From positions 310,001 through 374,000 of the forward strand of contig CBDEWB010000020.1 of assembly GCA_965243765.1 (NCBI GenBank): DNA of 64,000 bases, read 5' to 3'. Each line of letters begins with the position of its first letter. Within the stretch, counting starts at the first letter, position 1. Below, in pieces: positions 52,017 to 60,872 of this stretch. The DNA comes from Halarcobacter sp965243765. Its GTDB lineage: Bacteria; Campylobacterota; Campylobacteria; Campylobacterales; Arcobacteraceae. A program made the position numbers and the translations under genes. Below the pieces are notes generated by a model, which did not search any database, was not told the DNA's origin, and was given only the letters and a program-made list of their open reading frames with translations.

Positions 52017-52640
52017 ATGAGTTTAATAATATTTGATATGGATGGTACTTTAATTGATAGTGGAACGTCAATAACAAATACAATAAATCATGTTAGAAAG
52101 AGTCTTGGATTTGAAAAAATGGAAAAAGTTTATATTCTAGAAAATGTAAATAATCCAAATACAAATTCTTCAGAATTATTTTATGGTACTAAAGAGTTTA
52201 CAAATCAGCAAAGAGTTCTTTTTGAAGAGCATTATAACGCTAACTGTCTACATGATATAGAATTATATAAGGGTATGCAAAAACTAATTAACGATTTAAG
52301 TTCAGATTTTACACTAGCAATTGCAACAAATGCAAATTCAATCTTTGCAAAGAAAATGCTAAATCACTTAGAAATAGGTAAGTATTTTAAAACTATTATA
52401 GGCTATGATTGCGTAAAATATGCCAAACCGCATCCAGAAATGATAAATAAAATTTTAAATAAACATAATACACACCATGAACTTGCACAGGTAATTGGAG
52501 ATTCATATAAAGATACAATGGCAGCTACAAATGCTGGGGTTGATTCAGTACTTGTTAACTGGGGTTTTTCAAATCATAAAAAAGATGCAATTGAAACTAT
52601 TAACGAATTAGAAGAAGAAATTTACAAAAAATTCAAATGA
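52017..52640 (+). CDS. HAD-family phosphatase (phosphoglycolate phosphatase-like)
   Basis: 207 residues. HAD motif I FDMDGTLIDSG, motif II LAIATNANS, motif III Lys in VKYAKPHPEM and motif IV VIGDSYKDTMAA are complete, with a helical cap between. Substrate probably a small sugar phosphate such as phosphoglycolate, not certain. AAGGAATT precedes the ATG. The stop overlaps the next ATG (ATGA). Confidence 0.92.
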   Translation: MSLIIFDMDGTLIDSGTSITNTINHVRKSLGFEKMEKVYILENVNNPNTNSSELFYGTKEFTNQQRVLFEEHYNANCLHDIELYKGMQKLINDLSSDFTLAIATNANSIFAKKMLNHLEIGKYFKTIIGYDCVKYAKPHPEMINKILNKHNTHHELAQVIGDSYKDTMAATNAGVDSVLVNWGFSNHKKDAIETINELEEEIYKKFK

Positions 52641-53446
52641 AAATAAGTGTAATAATACCAACTTTCAATAGAGAATCATTTATTTTAAATGCAATAAAAA
52701 GTGTAGAAGAGCAAAGTTATAATATTGATGAAATAATAGTAATAGATGATGGCTCAAATGATAATACAAAAGAAATTTTAAAAAATGAAAATATAAAATA
52801 TATTTATCAAAAAAACAACGGAGTATCAAAAGCAAGAAATATAGGGATAAAAGAAGCAAAAAATGACTGGCTTGCTTTTTTAGATTCTGATGATATTTGG
52901 CATACAGAAAAAATACAAGAACATATAAATATACATCAAATAGACCCTAAACTATTAGCTTCATATACAGGAGAAACTTGGATAAGAAATAAGAAAAGAA
53001 TAAAACTAAAAGCTTATCAACAAAAAGAAAATCCAACTTTCATAAATTCAATAAGGCTATGCAAAATAGGTACTTCAACATTTTTTTGTAATAAAAAGAT
53101 ATTTGAAGATATAGGACTTTTTGATGAAAGTATGATGGCTTGTGAAGATTATGATTTATGGCTTAGGATCCAGCAAAAGTACAAAATAAGACTAATAAAT
53201 AAGGAACTTGTAACAAAATATGCAGGACATGAAAGTCAACTATCTTTTAATACAAAATTAATAGATAGATACAGAATTCAAGCTCTAGAAAAACATCTCA
53301 ACTCAAAATATACAAAAGAAGTACTAATTGAGCTAATATATAAAACAGAGATTTTATTAAAAGGCGCAAAAAAACATAGTAATTTTAAAATTATAAATAT
53401 ATATGAAGATAAATTAAACTCTTTCAATAATTATGGGCATCTCTAA
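52637..53446 (+). CDS. GT2-family glycosyltransferase, C-terminal codons altered by IS
   Basis: 269 residues with the GT-A fold: VIIPTFNRESFILNAI, VIDDGSNDNT and the DxD-type FLDSDDIWHTEK for the metal-nucleotide sugar. It probably adds a sugar to a surface glycan. The last residues NNYGHL end in the IS5-type left end at 53435. Rejoining the flanks gives NNYLNL and a stop, so the native protein was only the same length with two different residues; function should be preserved. Confidence 0.9.
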   Translation: MKISVIIPTFNRESFILNAIKSVEEQSYNIDEIIVIDDGSNDNTKEILKNENIKYIYQKNNGVSKARNIGIKEAKNDWLAFLDSDDIWHTEKIQEHINIHQIDPKLLASYTGETWIRNKKRIKLKAYQQKENPTFINSIRLCKIGTSTFFCNKKIFEDIGLFDESMMACEDYDLWLRIQQKYKIRLINKELVTKYAGHESQLSFNTKLIDRYRIQALEKHLNSKYTKEVLIELIYKTEILLKGAKKHSNFKIINIYEDKLNSFNNYGHL

Positions 53447-54725
53447 AAACTACCCAACCTAAGCAATTTAAAATCAAGATTTAGTTAAAATAGATATTAA
53501 ATATCACTCAAAAGGCTTTATAAATGCAAGGATTATTTGATTTAGAATTTCATGAGAGAAAAATAAAAGAATATCAACCACCACTAACAAAATTAGATAA
53601 AGTTGTAGATTGGAATATGTTTAGAGAACCAATAGAGAAGGCTTTATACGTAGAACCTAAAGGTGCTGGTGGTAGGCCACCATACGATAAGATAATGATG
53701 TTTAAAATTTTAATATTACAAAAATACTATAATTTAAGTGATGAACAAACAGAATTTCAAATAAATGATAGAACATCATTCAAACAATTTTTAGAATTGA
53801 AAATTGGAGATAAAATACCTGATGAAAAAACTATTTGGCATTTCAAAGAACAGCTATCAAATAAGAATTTATCTTTAACATTATTTGAACTATTTACTAA
53901 ACAACTTATAAATAAAGGTATTATAGCAAAAGAGGGAAGTATGATAGATGCTTCATTTGTAGATGTTCCTAGACAAAGAAATTCTAAAGAAGATAATGCT
54001 GATATTAAAAAAGGTGCTATACCTTTAAAATTTGCCAGAAAAGATAACAATGGTAAACGAAGCAAGTTATGCCAAAAAGATACTGATGCAAGTTGGATGA
54101 CTAAATCAAGTGAACGACACTATGGATATAAAGACCATATTAACGCAGATGGAAAAACTAAATTCATAACTAAATATAGTGTTACAAGTGCTGCTCCTCA
54201 TGATTCTACTGAAATTAAAAATATCATTGATGAAACAGATAATAAACTTCATGCAGATAGTGCTTACAGGAGTAAAGAGATAGAAGAATTTCTAGAAGAT
54301 AAAAATTGCAAAAGCTTTGTGCATGAAAAAGGTTACAGAGGTAGTCCTTTAACAGATGAACAAAAAGATTCAAATAACATAAAATCTAAAATTAGAGCAA
54401 GAGTAGAACATATATTTGGATTTATGACAAACTCTATGAATGATGCCTTACATATGAAGTCCATTGGGATAAAACGAATCAAGTCATCTATAGGATTTTT
54501 AAATCTTACATATAAGCTCTTTAGATATGAACAGTTAGTTAGATTGCAAAAAGTGAAAGTTATGTAAAAATATATGAAATCATAGAGATCCTTTACAAAA
54601 ACTCACAAAGATCATTATAATTTTTAGTAGAATTTTATAGTAAATCAAGTTTCGCGTGTGATAAATTTTAAAAATTAAGTTAAAAATGATTTAAACAAAT
54701 TAGAAAGTTGTTTTTAGAGGTTCCC
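53435..54725 (+). mobile_element. Complete IS5-type element (copy 3) with TTAT target duplication
   Basis: Same ends as copy 2 (GGGCATCTCTAAAAAC and GTTTTTAGAGGTTCCC). TTAT at 53431-53434 and 54726-54729 is the 4-bp duplication. 1291 bp, two bases longer than copy 2 because of GATCCTTT against GATTTT after the transposase gene. Confidence 0.95.
53524..54567 (+). CDS. IS5-family DDE transposase (347 aa)
   Basis: Identical to the transposase at 20483-21526 except for Gly in INADGKTK where the other copies have Glu. All three catalytic motifs are present (GSMIDASFVD, LHADSAYRS, RARVEHIFGF). Intact. Confidence 0.95.
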   Translation: MQGLFDLEFHERKIKEYQPPLTKLDKVVDWNMFREPIEKALYVEPKGAGGRPPYDKIMMFKILILQKYYNLSDEQTEFQINDRTSFKQFLELKIGDKIPDEKTIWHFKEQLSNKNLSLTLFELFTKQLINKGIIAKEGSMIDASFVDVPRQRNSKEDNADIKKGAIPLKFARKDNNGKRSKLCQKDTDASWMTKSSERHYGYKDHINADGKTKFITKYSVTSAAPHDSTEIKNIIDETDNKLHADSAYRSKEIEEFLEDKNCKSFVHEKGYRGSPLTDEQKDSNNIKSKIRARVEHIFGFMTNSMNDALHMKSIGIKRIKSSIGFLNLTYKLFRYEQLVRLQKVKVM

Positions 54726-54729
54726 TTAT

Positions 54730-54979
54730 TTAAATCTATAATTAATTGGTGCTTTAATTGTAATTGTTTCTAAAACAGTTGGGAAGAAAGGCAAAGCATT
54801 TTTTAAAGCTCTTATCGTAAGGGAGTATAAATCAAACTATGTAAACCTTAAAACAGAAATTTATTAGATAAAATATCTAGTAAATTAATTTTAAGGATTT
54901 ATATTATAGCAATATTAAATTTAGAAGAATTATTGTAACTCATAATTTGTTTGGTTTAGGATAGGTATATCCCAAAACC
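54730..54979. other. Gap with an IS256 5' remnant
   Basis: After the three last native codons of the glycosyltransferase, 54742-54815 has an open frame (GALIVIVSKTVGKKGKAFFKAL) that may be the tip of a lost gene. 54823-54932 matches the left end and first codons of the IS256 element at 38518 (GAGTATAAATC, TAGATAAAATATCTAGTAAA, then AATATTAAATTTAGAAGAA), with its ATG mutated to ATA. Confidence 0.65.
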
Positions 54980-55999
54980 TTATCCCATTGGATACAAAAT
55001 ATCTTTTTGAATTTCTTCTATTTTTTTCATCAACTCATCATTTATTTTAAAATCCAATGCGTCTAAAGAATCATCTAATTGAGATAAAACCCTTGCTCCA
55101 ATAATAGTAGAAGCTACAAAATCAAAATGCTTGGAATAAGCAACTGCAAGAGTAACAGGAGATACTCCATGCTCTTTTGCTAATTGCATATATCTTTTTG
55201 TAGCTTCTATTGTATTTGTATTTACAAATCTATTGGCCATCGCTCTAACTCTTGAATTTGAATTATTTTTATAAGCAGTAAACCTACATCCTTCAGGAAA
55301 TAAACCACTATTATATTTTCCACTTAACATCCCTCCTCCAATAGGAGAATAAGGAAGTAATGAAATATTTTCTTTTTTACAAACTATTGATAATTCATCT
55401 AAAAATCTTGGATTTAAAAGTGAGAAATTATTTTGAATAGACTCAAACCTTGAAAGTTTATTATATTTTGAAACTTCATTTGCTTTTGTTAGTCCATAAG
55501 CAGAATCATTTGAAGTTCCAATATATCTTACTTTTCCTTCACGTACTAGTTCATCAAAAGCTTTTAGACTCTCTTCAATTGGTACAATTGTATCAGGCCA
55601 GTGCATTTGATATAAATCTAAATAATCAGTTCCTAGACGCTTTAAACTTCCTTCAATGGCTTTTTTAATATGGAAAGAATCTATTGCAGTAAGACCATGT
55701 CTGGTACAAGGAATAAACCATCCTGATGATGCTCCACTTACTTTTGAAGCTAAGATAATAGAATCTCTTGGTTTTGTTTTTAACCACTCCCCTAGTATTC
55801 TTTCTGTTGTTCCTTCATATGAAGCTTTAGGAGGCACAGGATACATCTCTGCGGTATCATAAAAATTTATTCCTCTATCATAGGCTTTATCTAAAATTTC
55901 AAATGCTTCCTTTTTTGAAGTTGTTATTCCAAATGTCATAGTACCTAAACATATAGGTGTCACTCTAAGCCCACTTTTACCGATATAATTATATTTCAT
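54980..55999 (-). CDS. Aldo/keto reductase
   Basis: 339 residues, TIM-barrel NADPH-dependent oxidoreductase. Catalytic tetrad visible: Asp and Tyr in NFYDTAEMYPVP, Lys in ILASKVSG, His in LYQMHWPDT. The C-terminal cofactor part IIGARVLSQLDDSLDAL is present. Similar to the Tas/YghZ-type reductases; the substrate is unknown. It stands alone, with IS scars on both sides. Confidence 0.92.
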   Translation of the reverse strand: MKYNYIGKSGLRVTPICLGTMTFGITTSKKEAFEILDKAYDRGINFYDTAEMYPVPPKASYEGTTERILGEWLKTKPRDSIILASKVSGASSGWFIPCTRHGLTAIDSFHIKKAIEGSLKRLGTDYLDLYQMHWPDTIVPIEESLKAFDELVREGKVRYIGTSNDSAYGLTKANEVSKYNKLSRFESIQNNFSLLNPRFLDELSIVCKKENISLLPYSPIGGGMLSGKYNSGLFPEGCRFTAYKNNSNSRVRAMANRFVNTNTIEATKRYMQLAKEHGVSPVTLAVAYSKHFDFVASTIIGARVLSQLDDSLDALDFKINDELMKKIEEIQKDILYPMG

Positions 56000-56080
56000 A
56001 GTATTATCCTCATTATAAAGAGTAATTATATCTCTTTAAAATTAATATGTATTAAATTCTATTCCATAATACAAATCTCC

Positions 56081-57338
56081 TAGTTTAATCCACTAAAAAC
56101 TAATATTTAATAATAATTCTAAAGTAGTATCTAAATTCCATCTATTTTCAAGTAGTTGATTTTTGATAGATTTTACTTTATTAAGATGTAAAATATTTAT
56201 GACAAAGCTTCTTAAAATTGTCATAGTCATGGGATTAATATTTGCAGTATGTAAATCTTCATAAAGTGATTTATCTTTATGAAAGTGCATAGTTTCAACT
56301 TGCCAATGCTTTAATCCTAAATTATGAAATTCTTTTGCAGTATCTTTAAAATTTGTAATAGCAAATGATGTTGTTAAAGTTTCAGTAAATTCTCCTGTTT
56401 TTTTATTGACTTTATGAATAGTTTTATCAATTCTTATTATGGTTCTAATATGTGTCATACCATTATGATAAAAACAACTATTATTTGTAAAAGTTAATAC
56501 TTTTCTTTTGGCTAAGTTTTTATCCTCTTGTTTCAAATCTGATATATAAGTATCTGTAGGCTTTTTTGTATTGGATATATCAATAGCTTTAGTTAATAGC
56601 TTTTTCTGGTTACCTTTTAGTTTAGCATAATATTTTGAACCATCTTTTTCAATCTTGTTTAGAGTTTTTTTTAGTATTCATTGCATCAAATGTATAAATA
56701 AAACTATCATCTAATTCATCAATAAGTTCTCTTAATGCAGGTACTTCGGACTTATTGGAAATCTTTTTATGTGCTAATATTATCCCAGTATTGGCTAATA
56801 CTGCACTCAACACTTCTGTTGATTTATTTGCATTAACACTACTACCATTCATAACTTTACCATCTACTGCTAATTGTTGTAAATTATCAGTTTTATCAAC
56901 TAATCCATAAATCCATATCCTAAAAACTTTTTCTAATTCTAAATAATTAACTTCTGCTAAAATCTCAGCCACAGCACTCCTGCTTGGTGTTCTAATAAAT
57001 TCTACACCTAAAAGTTTTTTGATTTTATTATTTTGAATATAATTTTTTATCCAGACCCATATCTCTTTATAATTTACCGCACCCATTAATTGTGCAATTA
57101 CTGATAAAAATAAAATATGTTCTAATTTATGAAGTTTACCTTGACCTTTTCTATGATCAGGTATATCTGCTAAAAGTTGTAATAATTTATTTCTTTTTGC
57201 TATGGCTTCATAGCCTTTCTTTGATCTTTTATTTGATAATTTCTCTCTAAATTGATTTGCCATAATACCACCTTTTTATAGATATTATAGCCAAAAAGTA
57301 CTATAAACTTAATTAAAAATTTTTAATGGATTGAACTA
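56081..57338 (-). mobile_element. ISAs1-type element
   Basis: Related inverted ends TAGTTTAATCCACTAAAAA (left, 56081) and, inverted, TTTTTAATGGATTGAACTA (right, to 57338). About 1258 bp with one transposase gene in two frames. I see no target duplication. Its right side truncates a CinA-like gene. Confidence 0.8.
56093..57263 (-). pseudogene. ISAs1-family transposase, frameshifted at an A8 run
   Basis: 57263-56649 encodes the N-terminal half (LLADIPDHRKGQGKLHKLEH, LAVDGKVMNGSS with the first Asp, DSFIYTFDAMNTKK with the second). A run of eight A near 56657-56664 shifts the frame; with seven, it continues TLNKIEKDGSKYYAKLKGNQ into the second half (56536-56093; LKHWQVETMHFHKD with the Glu). 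Either a decay mutation or a slippery site for controlled frameshifting. Confidence 0.85.
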
Positions 57339-57665
57339 TCACTTATCCAAGTAAAATGAAACAACAGGAACTTAATGTAAAAGAAAATACTTTAAAATTA
57401 TATGGAGCAGTTAGTATTGAAGTAATAAATGAAATGCTTGATGGTGTTATCAAAAAATTCAATGCAGACTTTGCAATAGCAGGTCCAACAGGAGCTATAA
57501 AAAATAAACCTATTGGTACTGTTGTTATTGGAATTATAGGAGAATACAAAAAAAAGAAATAAAAATTTATTTCTTTAAAGGAAGCAGAAAAGAAGTACAA
57601 ATACAAACAGCAAAATTGTCATTAAAAAAACTTTTGAAATTCTTTCAAAAAACCCTTGACAAATA
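57339..57665 (+). pseudogene. CinA-like (PncC) C-terminal domain remnant
   Basis: In frame from the IS end: TYPSKMKQQELNVKENTLK, YGAVSIEVINEMLDGVIKKF, FAIAGPTGAIKNKPIGTVV, the pattern of CinA/nicotinamide-nucleotide amidase domains. About four residues of the usual SGIAGP motif are missing. A frameshift near 57550-57560 (A-run) separates the tail FFKGSRKEVQIQTAKLSL, which ends at the promoter of the tRNA operon. The N-terminal part was lost with the ISAs1 insertion. Confidence 0.75.
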
Positions 57666-57684
57666 AATTAAAAATTTGTATAAT
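57656..57684 (+). promoter_or_regulatory. Sigma-70-type promoter of the tRNA operon
   Basis: TTGACA at 57656-57661 and TATAAT at 57679-57684 with a 17-base spacer match the consensus exactly. Transcription should start near 57691, about 13 bases before tRNA-Lys. Confidence 0.85.
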
Positions 57685-57703
57685 TTCACTCCATTTTAAG
57701 AAT

Positions 57704-57779
57704 GACCTGTTAGCTCAGTTGGTAGAGCATCTCCCTTTTAAGGAGGTGGCCATTGGTTCGAATCCAATACGGGTCACCA
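57704..57779 (+). tRNA. tRNA-Lys (anticodon UUU)
   Basis: 76 nt, acceptor GACCTGT with ACGGGTC, anticodon loop CTTTTAA (TTT), T-loop GGTTCGAATCC, encoded CCA. First in the operon. Confidence 0.96.
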
Positions 57780-57796
57780 TTGTTAAATTTCTTGTT

Positions 57797-57871
57797 GGCC
57801 CCTTCATCTAGCGGTCAGGATCTTGGATTTTCATTCCAATCACAGGAGTTCAATTCTCCTAGGGGTCACCA
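57797..57871 (+). tRNA. tRNA-Glu (anticodon UUC)
   Basis: 75 nt, acceptor GGCCCCT with AGGGGTC, anticodon loop TTTTCAT (TTC), T-loop AGTTCAATTCT, encoded CCA. Confidence 0.95.
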
Positions 57872-57878
57872 ACAATAA

Positions 57879-57954
57879 GGTCGATTAGCTCAGTTGGTAG
57901 AGCGCTACCCTTACAAGGTAGACGTCAGAAGTTCGAGTCTTCTATCGACCACCA
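57879..57954 (+). tRNA. tRNA-Val (anticodon UAC)
   Basis: 76 nt, acceptor GGTCGAT with ATCGACC, anticodon loop CTTACAA (TAC), T-loop AGTTCGAGTCT, encoded CCA. Confidence 0.96.
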
Positions 57955-58053
57955 TTTTTTACTTAGAATTTAAAAATCATATTATGCAGTTGCATAGATT
58001 TTTAAAAATACATATAGTGACATCTAGATACAATATATCTAGTATTCTTAAGC

Positions 58054-58130
58054 GCGGTAGTAGTTTAGTTGGTTAGAACGCCTGCCTGTCACGCAGGAGG
58101 TCGAGGGTTCGAGTCCCTTCTATCGCGCCA
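58054..58130 (+). tRNA. tRNA-Asp (anticodon GUC)
   Basis: 77 nt, acceptor GCGGTAG with CTATCGC, anticodon loop CTGTCAC (GTC), T-loop GGTTCGAGTCC, encoded CCA. About 100 bases separate it from tRNA-Val. Confidence 0.95.
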
Positions 58131-58229
58131 CTTCATTTCAAAGAAGATTAATATCATTTTTAACTTATTTATTAAATATTTATAAAACTTACGTTATTCT
58201 TAATAACCATTATTAAGGAATTATTTTTT

Positions 58230-59813
58230 ATGATTAAAGCTAAATCTTTATATCATCTTATTTTATACAGTATTATATTTATTATAATTTTAATTTCCTC
58301 TTTTACTTTTATTATAATTGAAAATTCTTTTGATGAATTTCAAGAAAAAATAGAAATCATAAAAACAAATTTTGAAACTAAACAAAAAGATTCAATCAAA
58401 GCAGATATAAATCAAACACTTAAGTTTATATCTTATTATCATAATAAATTTAAAGATATAGTATCAGAAGAAGAGATAAAAAAAGACCTATTGTATGCAA
58501 TTGAATTAATGCGAGCTAAAGAAGATATAAATAACTATATCTTTATTTATGACTATGATAAAGAATCAATATATTATCCTATTTCGAATCACAAGATTGC
58601 AAAAAATCTTTTTAAATTTACTGATAAAACTGGAACACAAGTATTAAAAGAACTTATTGAAATCTCACAAAAAGAAGGAGGAGGTTTTGTACAATATATT
58701 TTATATAAACCAGAAATCAATAAAGAAGCTTTGAAAATATTATATGTATCTTCATATAAACCATGGAATTGGACAATTGGAACAGGTATTTATTTAGATG
58801 AGATAAATAAAGTAATTAAAAAAAAACGATATGAATATGATCAAAAAATATCAAACTATATTCTTCAAATATTGTCTTTAACTATAATGCTTATTTTATA
58901 TTCAATATTTATTTATAAAAACGCCACCATTGTAATAGTTAATGATGTTAGAGAATTAGGTAAGTACCTAAAAGAAAACCAGAAAAATGATTCAAGAATA
59001 AATCAAAATAGATTGATTTTTGGAGAATTTAAAATAATTGCCAATTATGCTTATGATGCCATGCATAATATAAAAGATAAAACTAAAATGCTTCAAGATT
59101 TAAATCATGATCTTGAAGATACAGTAAAAGAACAAACAAAAGAATTAACAGTTTTACTTAAAGCTCAAAAAAAGTTTTTAAAAAATTCTGTTCATGAGGT
59201 TAATACTCCATTATCTATTATAAGAGCAAATATTGATTTGTTAAAAATGCATACACCTAATAATAAATATATAGCAAATATTGAAAGTGGTGCAAAAATA
59301 ATTCAAAATATTTATGACGACCTATCATATTTAATTAAAAAAGATAGAGTTGAATACCCAAAAGAGTATATTAATTTTTCAAAATATTTAAAACAAAGAC
59401 TAGAATTTTTTCATGGTATTGTAGCTGCAAATGATCTATTTTTTATTGTTAATATAGAGGATGAAATTTACCTAAAATTCAATAAATCAGAACTACAAAG
59501 AATAATCGATAATAATATATCAAACTCTATTAAATACTCATGTCAAAAATCTCCGATATATATAGATTTAAAATACTATAGCGAGCATTTAATTGAGTTT
59601 TCTATAAAAACTAATTCAGAAAAAATAGAAAAACAAAATAAAATTTTTGATGATTTTTATAGAGAAAATAACTCACGCGGTGGTTTTGGCTTAGGTCTTA
59701 AAATTGTCAAAGAGATTTGTGATAAAAATTTAGTTATAATTAATCTTGACTCAAATAATAAAGATACAAAATTTACCTATAGGTTTAAAATAAATGAAAA
59801 TACTACTTCTTGA
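58230..59813 (+). CDS. Cache-domain sensor histidine kinase
   Basis: 527 residues. Membrane helix at about 8-28, a periplasmic single-Cache domain (to about residue 195, ending SSYKPWNWTIGTGIYLDEI), second helix near 212-232, then cytoplasmic HisKA with the phospho-acceptor His in SVHEVNTPLSII (about 322) and HATPase motifs IIDNNISNSIKYS and GGFGLGLKIVKEI. Cache domains of this type often bind small organic acids or amines. The acetate-type symporter genes downstream suggest a carboxylate signal, as inference. The stop overlaps the response regulator gene by 20 bases. Confidence 0.93.
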   Translation: MIKAKSLYHLILYSIIFIIILISSFTFIIIENSFDEFQEKIEIIKTNFETKQKDSIKADINQTLKFISYYHNKFKDIVSEEEIKKDLLYAIELMRAKEDINNYIFIYDYDKESIYYPISNHKIAKNLFKFTDKTGTQVLKELIEISQKEGGGFVQYILYKPEINKEALKILYVSSYKPWNWTIGTGIYLDEINKVIKKKRYEYDQKISNYILQILSLTIMLILYSIFIYKNATIVIVNDVRELGKYLKENQKNDSRINQNRLIFGEFKIIANYAYDAMHNIKDKTKMLQDLNHDLEDTVKEQTKELTVLLKAQKKFLKNSVHEVNTPLSIIRANIDLLKMHTPNNKYIANIESGAKIIQNIYDDLSYLIKKDRVEYPKEYINFSKYLKQRLEFFHGIVAANDLFFIVNIEDEIYLKFNKSELQRIIDNNISNSIKYSCQKSPIYIDLKYYSEHLIEFSIKTNSEKIEKQNKIFDDFYRENNSRGGFGLGLKIVKEICDKNLVIINLDSNNKDTKFTYRFKINENTTS

Positions 59814-60456
59814 AGATGAATTAATGTTAAATAATGTTATATCTGAATACTTAAAAAGTATTGGGCATATGGTTGAAAGTTTTACAGATGGGGAAAAAGT
59901 TGTTTCTCATACTGATAATAGTTTTGATTTATTGATATTAGACATTAATGTACCAAAAAAAAATGGTTTTGAAATTTTAAAAGATTTAAATTTAAAAAAG
60001 ATTTATATACCTACTATTTATATATCTGCTTTAATTGATATTGAAGATATTACAAAAGCATATGATTTAGGTTGCAGAGACTATATAAAAAAGCCTTTTC
60101 ATTTAGAAGAATTAGGAATAAAAATAAATCAAATTTTAAAAAAAGATCAAAATAACACTTCTCATATTAGATTTTCAGAAAACTATTCATACTCAAAAGA
60201 TAAACAAACCCTATATTTCAACTCTGAACCACAAACGTTAACTAAAAAACAATTAGAAATAATTCACATCCTTGCACTTAATATTAATATGATAGTAGAT
60301 TTCGAAAGATTTCGAATTGATATTTGGGATGGGGAAAATATTGATAATCCAACAATAAGAGCAGAGATTTCTAGGCTTAAAAAAGCAGTAAAAGAAGATT
60401 TTATTAAAAATATTAGAGGATTAGGCTATAAAATTGACAGATATTATTCTGTTTAA
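59794..60456 (+). CDS. OmpR-family response regulator
   Basis: 220 residues. Receiver domain with acidic pair LLEDELM, phospho-acceptor Asp about residue 50 in LLILDINVPKKNG, and Lys in DYIKKPFHLEEL; then a winged-helix DNA-binding domain (NPTIRAEISRLKKAV, IRGLGYKI). It is the partner of the overlapping kinase gene and may control the symporter genes 150 bases downstream. Confidence 0.94.
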   Translation: MKILLLEDELMLNNVISEYLKSIGHMVESFTDGEKVVSHTDNSFDLLILDINVPKKNGFEILKDLNLKKIYIPTIYISALIDIEDITKAYDLGCRDYIKKPFHLEELGIKINQILKKDQNNTSHIRFSENYSYSKDKQTLYFNSEPQTLTKKQLEIIHILALNINMIVDFERFRIDIWDGENIDNPTIRAEISRLKKAVKEDFIKNIRGLGYKIDRYYSV

Positions 60457-60605
60457 AACTCTCTTTGATATGCTTCTTTAAAGTTTATTTGCTAGATTAA
60501 TATTACATTTAACAAAGAATTATGTAAAAAAATCTAATTGCTATCTTGTTGCTATCTATATCTATTATACTTGTAAGAGTTAAATTACTTAAAAAGGAGA
60601 TTTAC

Positions 60606-60860
60606 ATGAGTCCAGAAAAAGCTCAGGCATATTGGAAAGAAAATATCTCAATGATTATAAAACTATTAATAGTTTGGTTCGTTGTTTCTTACGGATGTGG
60701 TATTTTATTCATTAATGAACTTAATGTAATAGAAATAAGTGGTGTTAAGTTAGGATTTTGGTTTGCACAGCAAGGTGCAATTTACGTATTTGTTGTATTA
60801 ATTTTTATTTACGTTAAAGTAATGACAAAAATTGATAAAAAATACGGTGTTGATGAATAA
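60606..60860 (+). CDS. DUF4212 small subunit of sodium/solute symporter
   Basis: 84 residues with two membrane helices (ISMIIKLLIVWFVVSYGCGIL and AIYVFVVLIFIYVKVMT). The start at 60606 is chosen because AAAAAGGAGATT stands at ideal spacing; the longer frame from 60546 is less likely. This family always sits next to a large SSS-type symporter, here 12 bases downstream, and is thought to be its accessory subunit. Confidence 0.9.
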   Translation: MSPEKAQAYWKENISMIIKLLIVWFVVSYGCGILFINELNVIEISGVKLGFWFAQQGAIYVFVVLIFIYVKVMTKIDKKYGVDE

Positions 60861-60872
60861 GGGGAATTAGAT

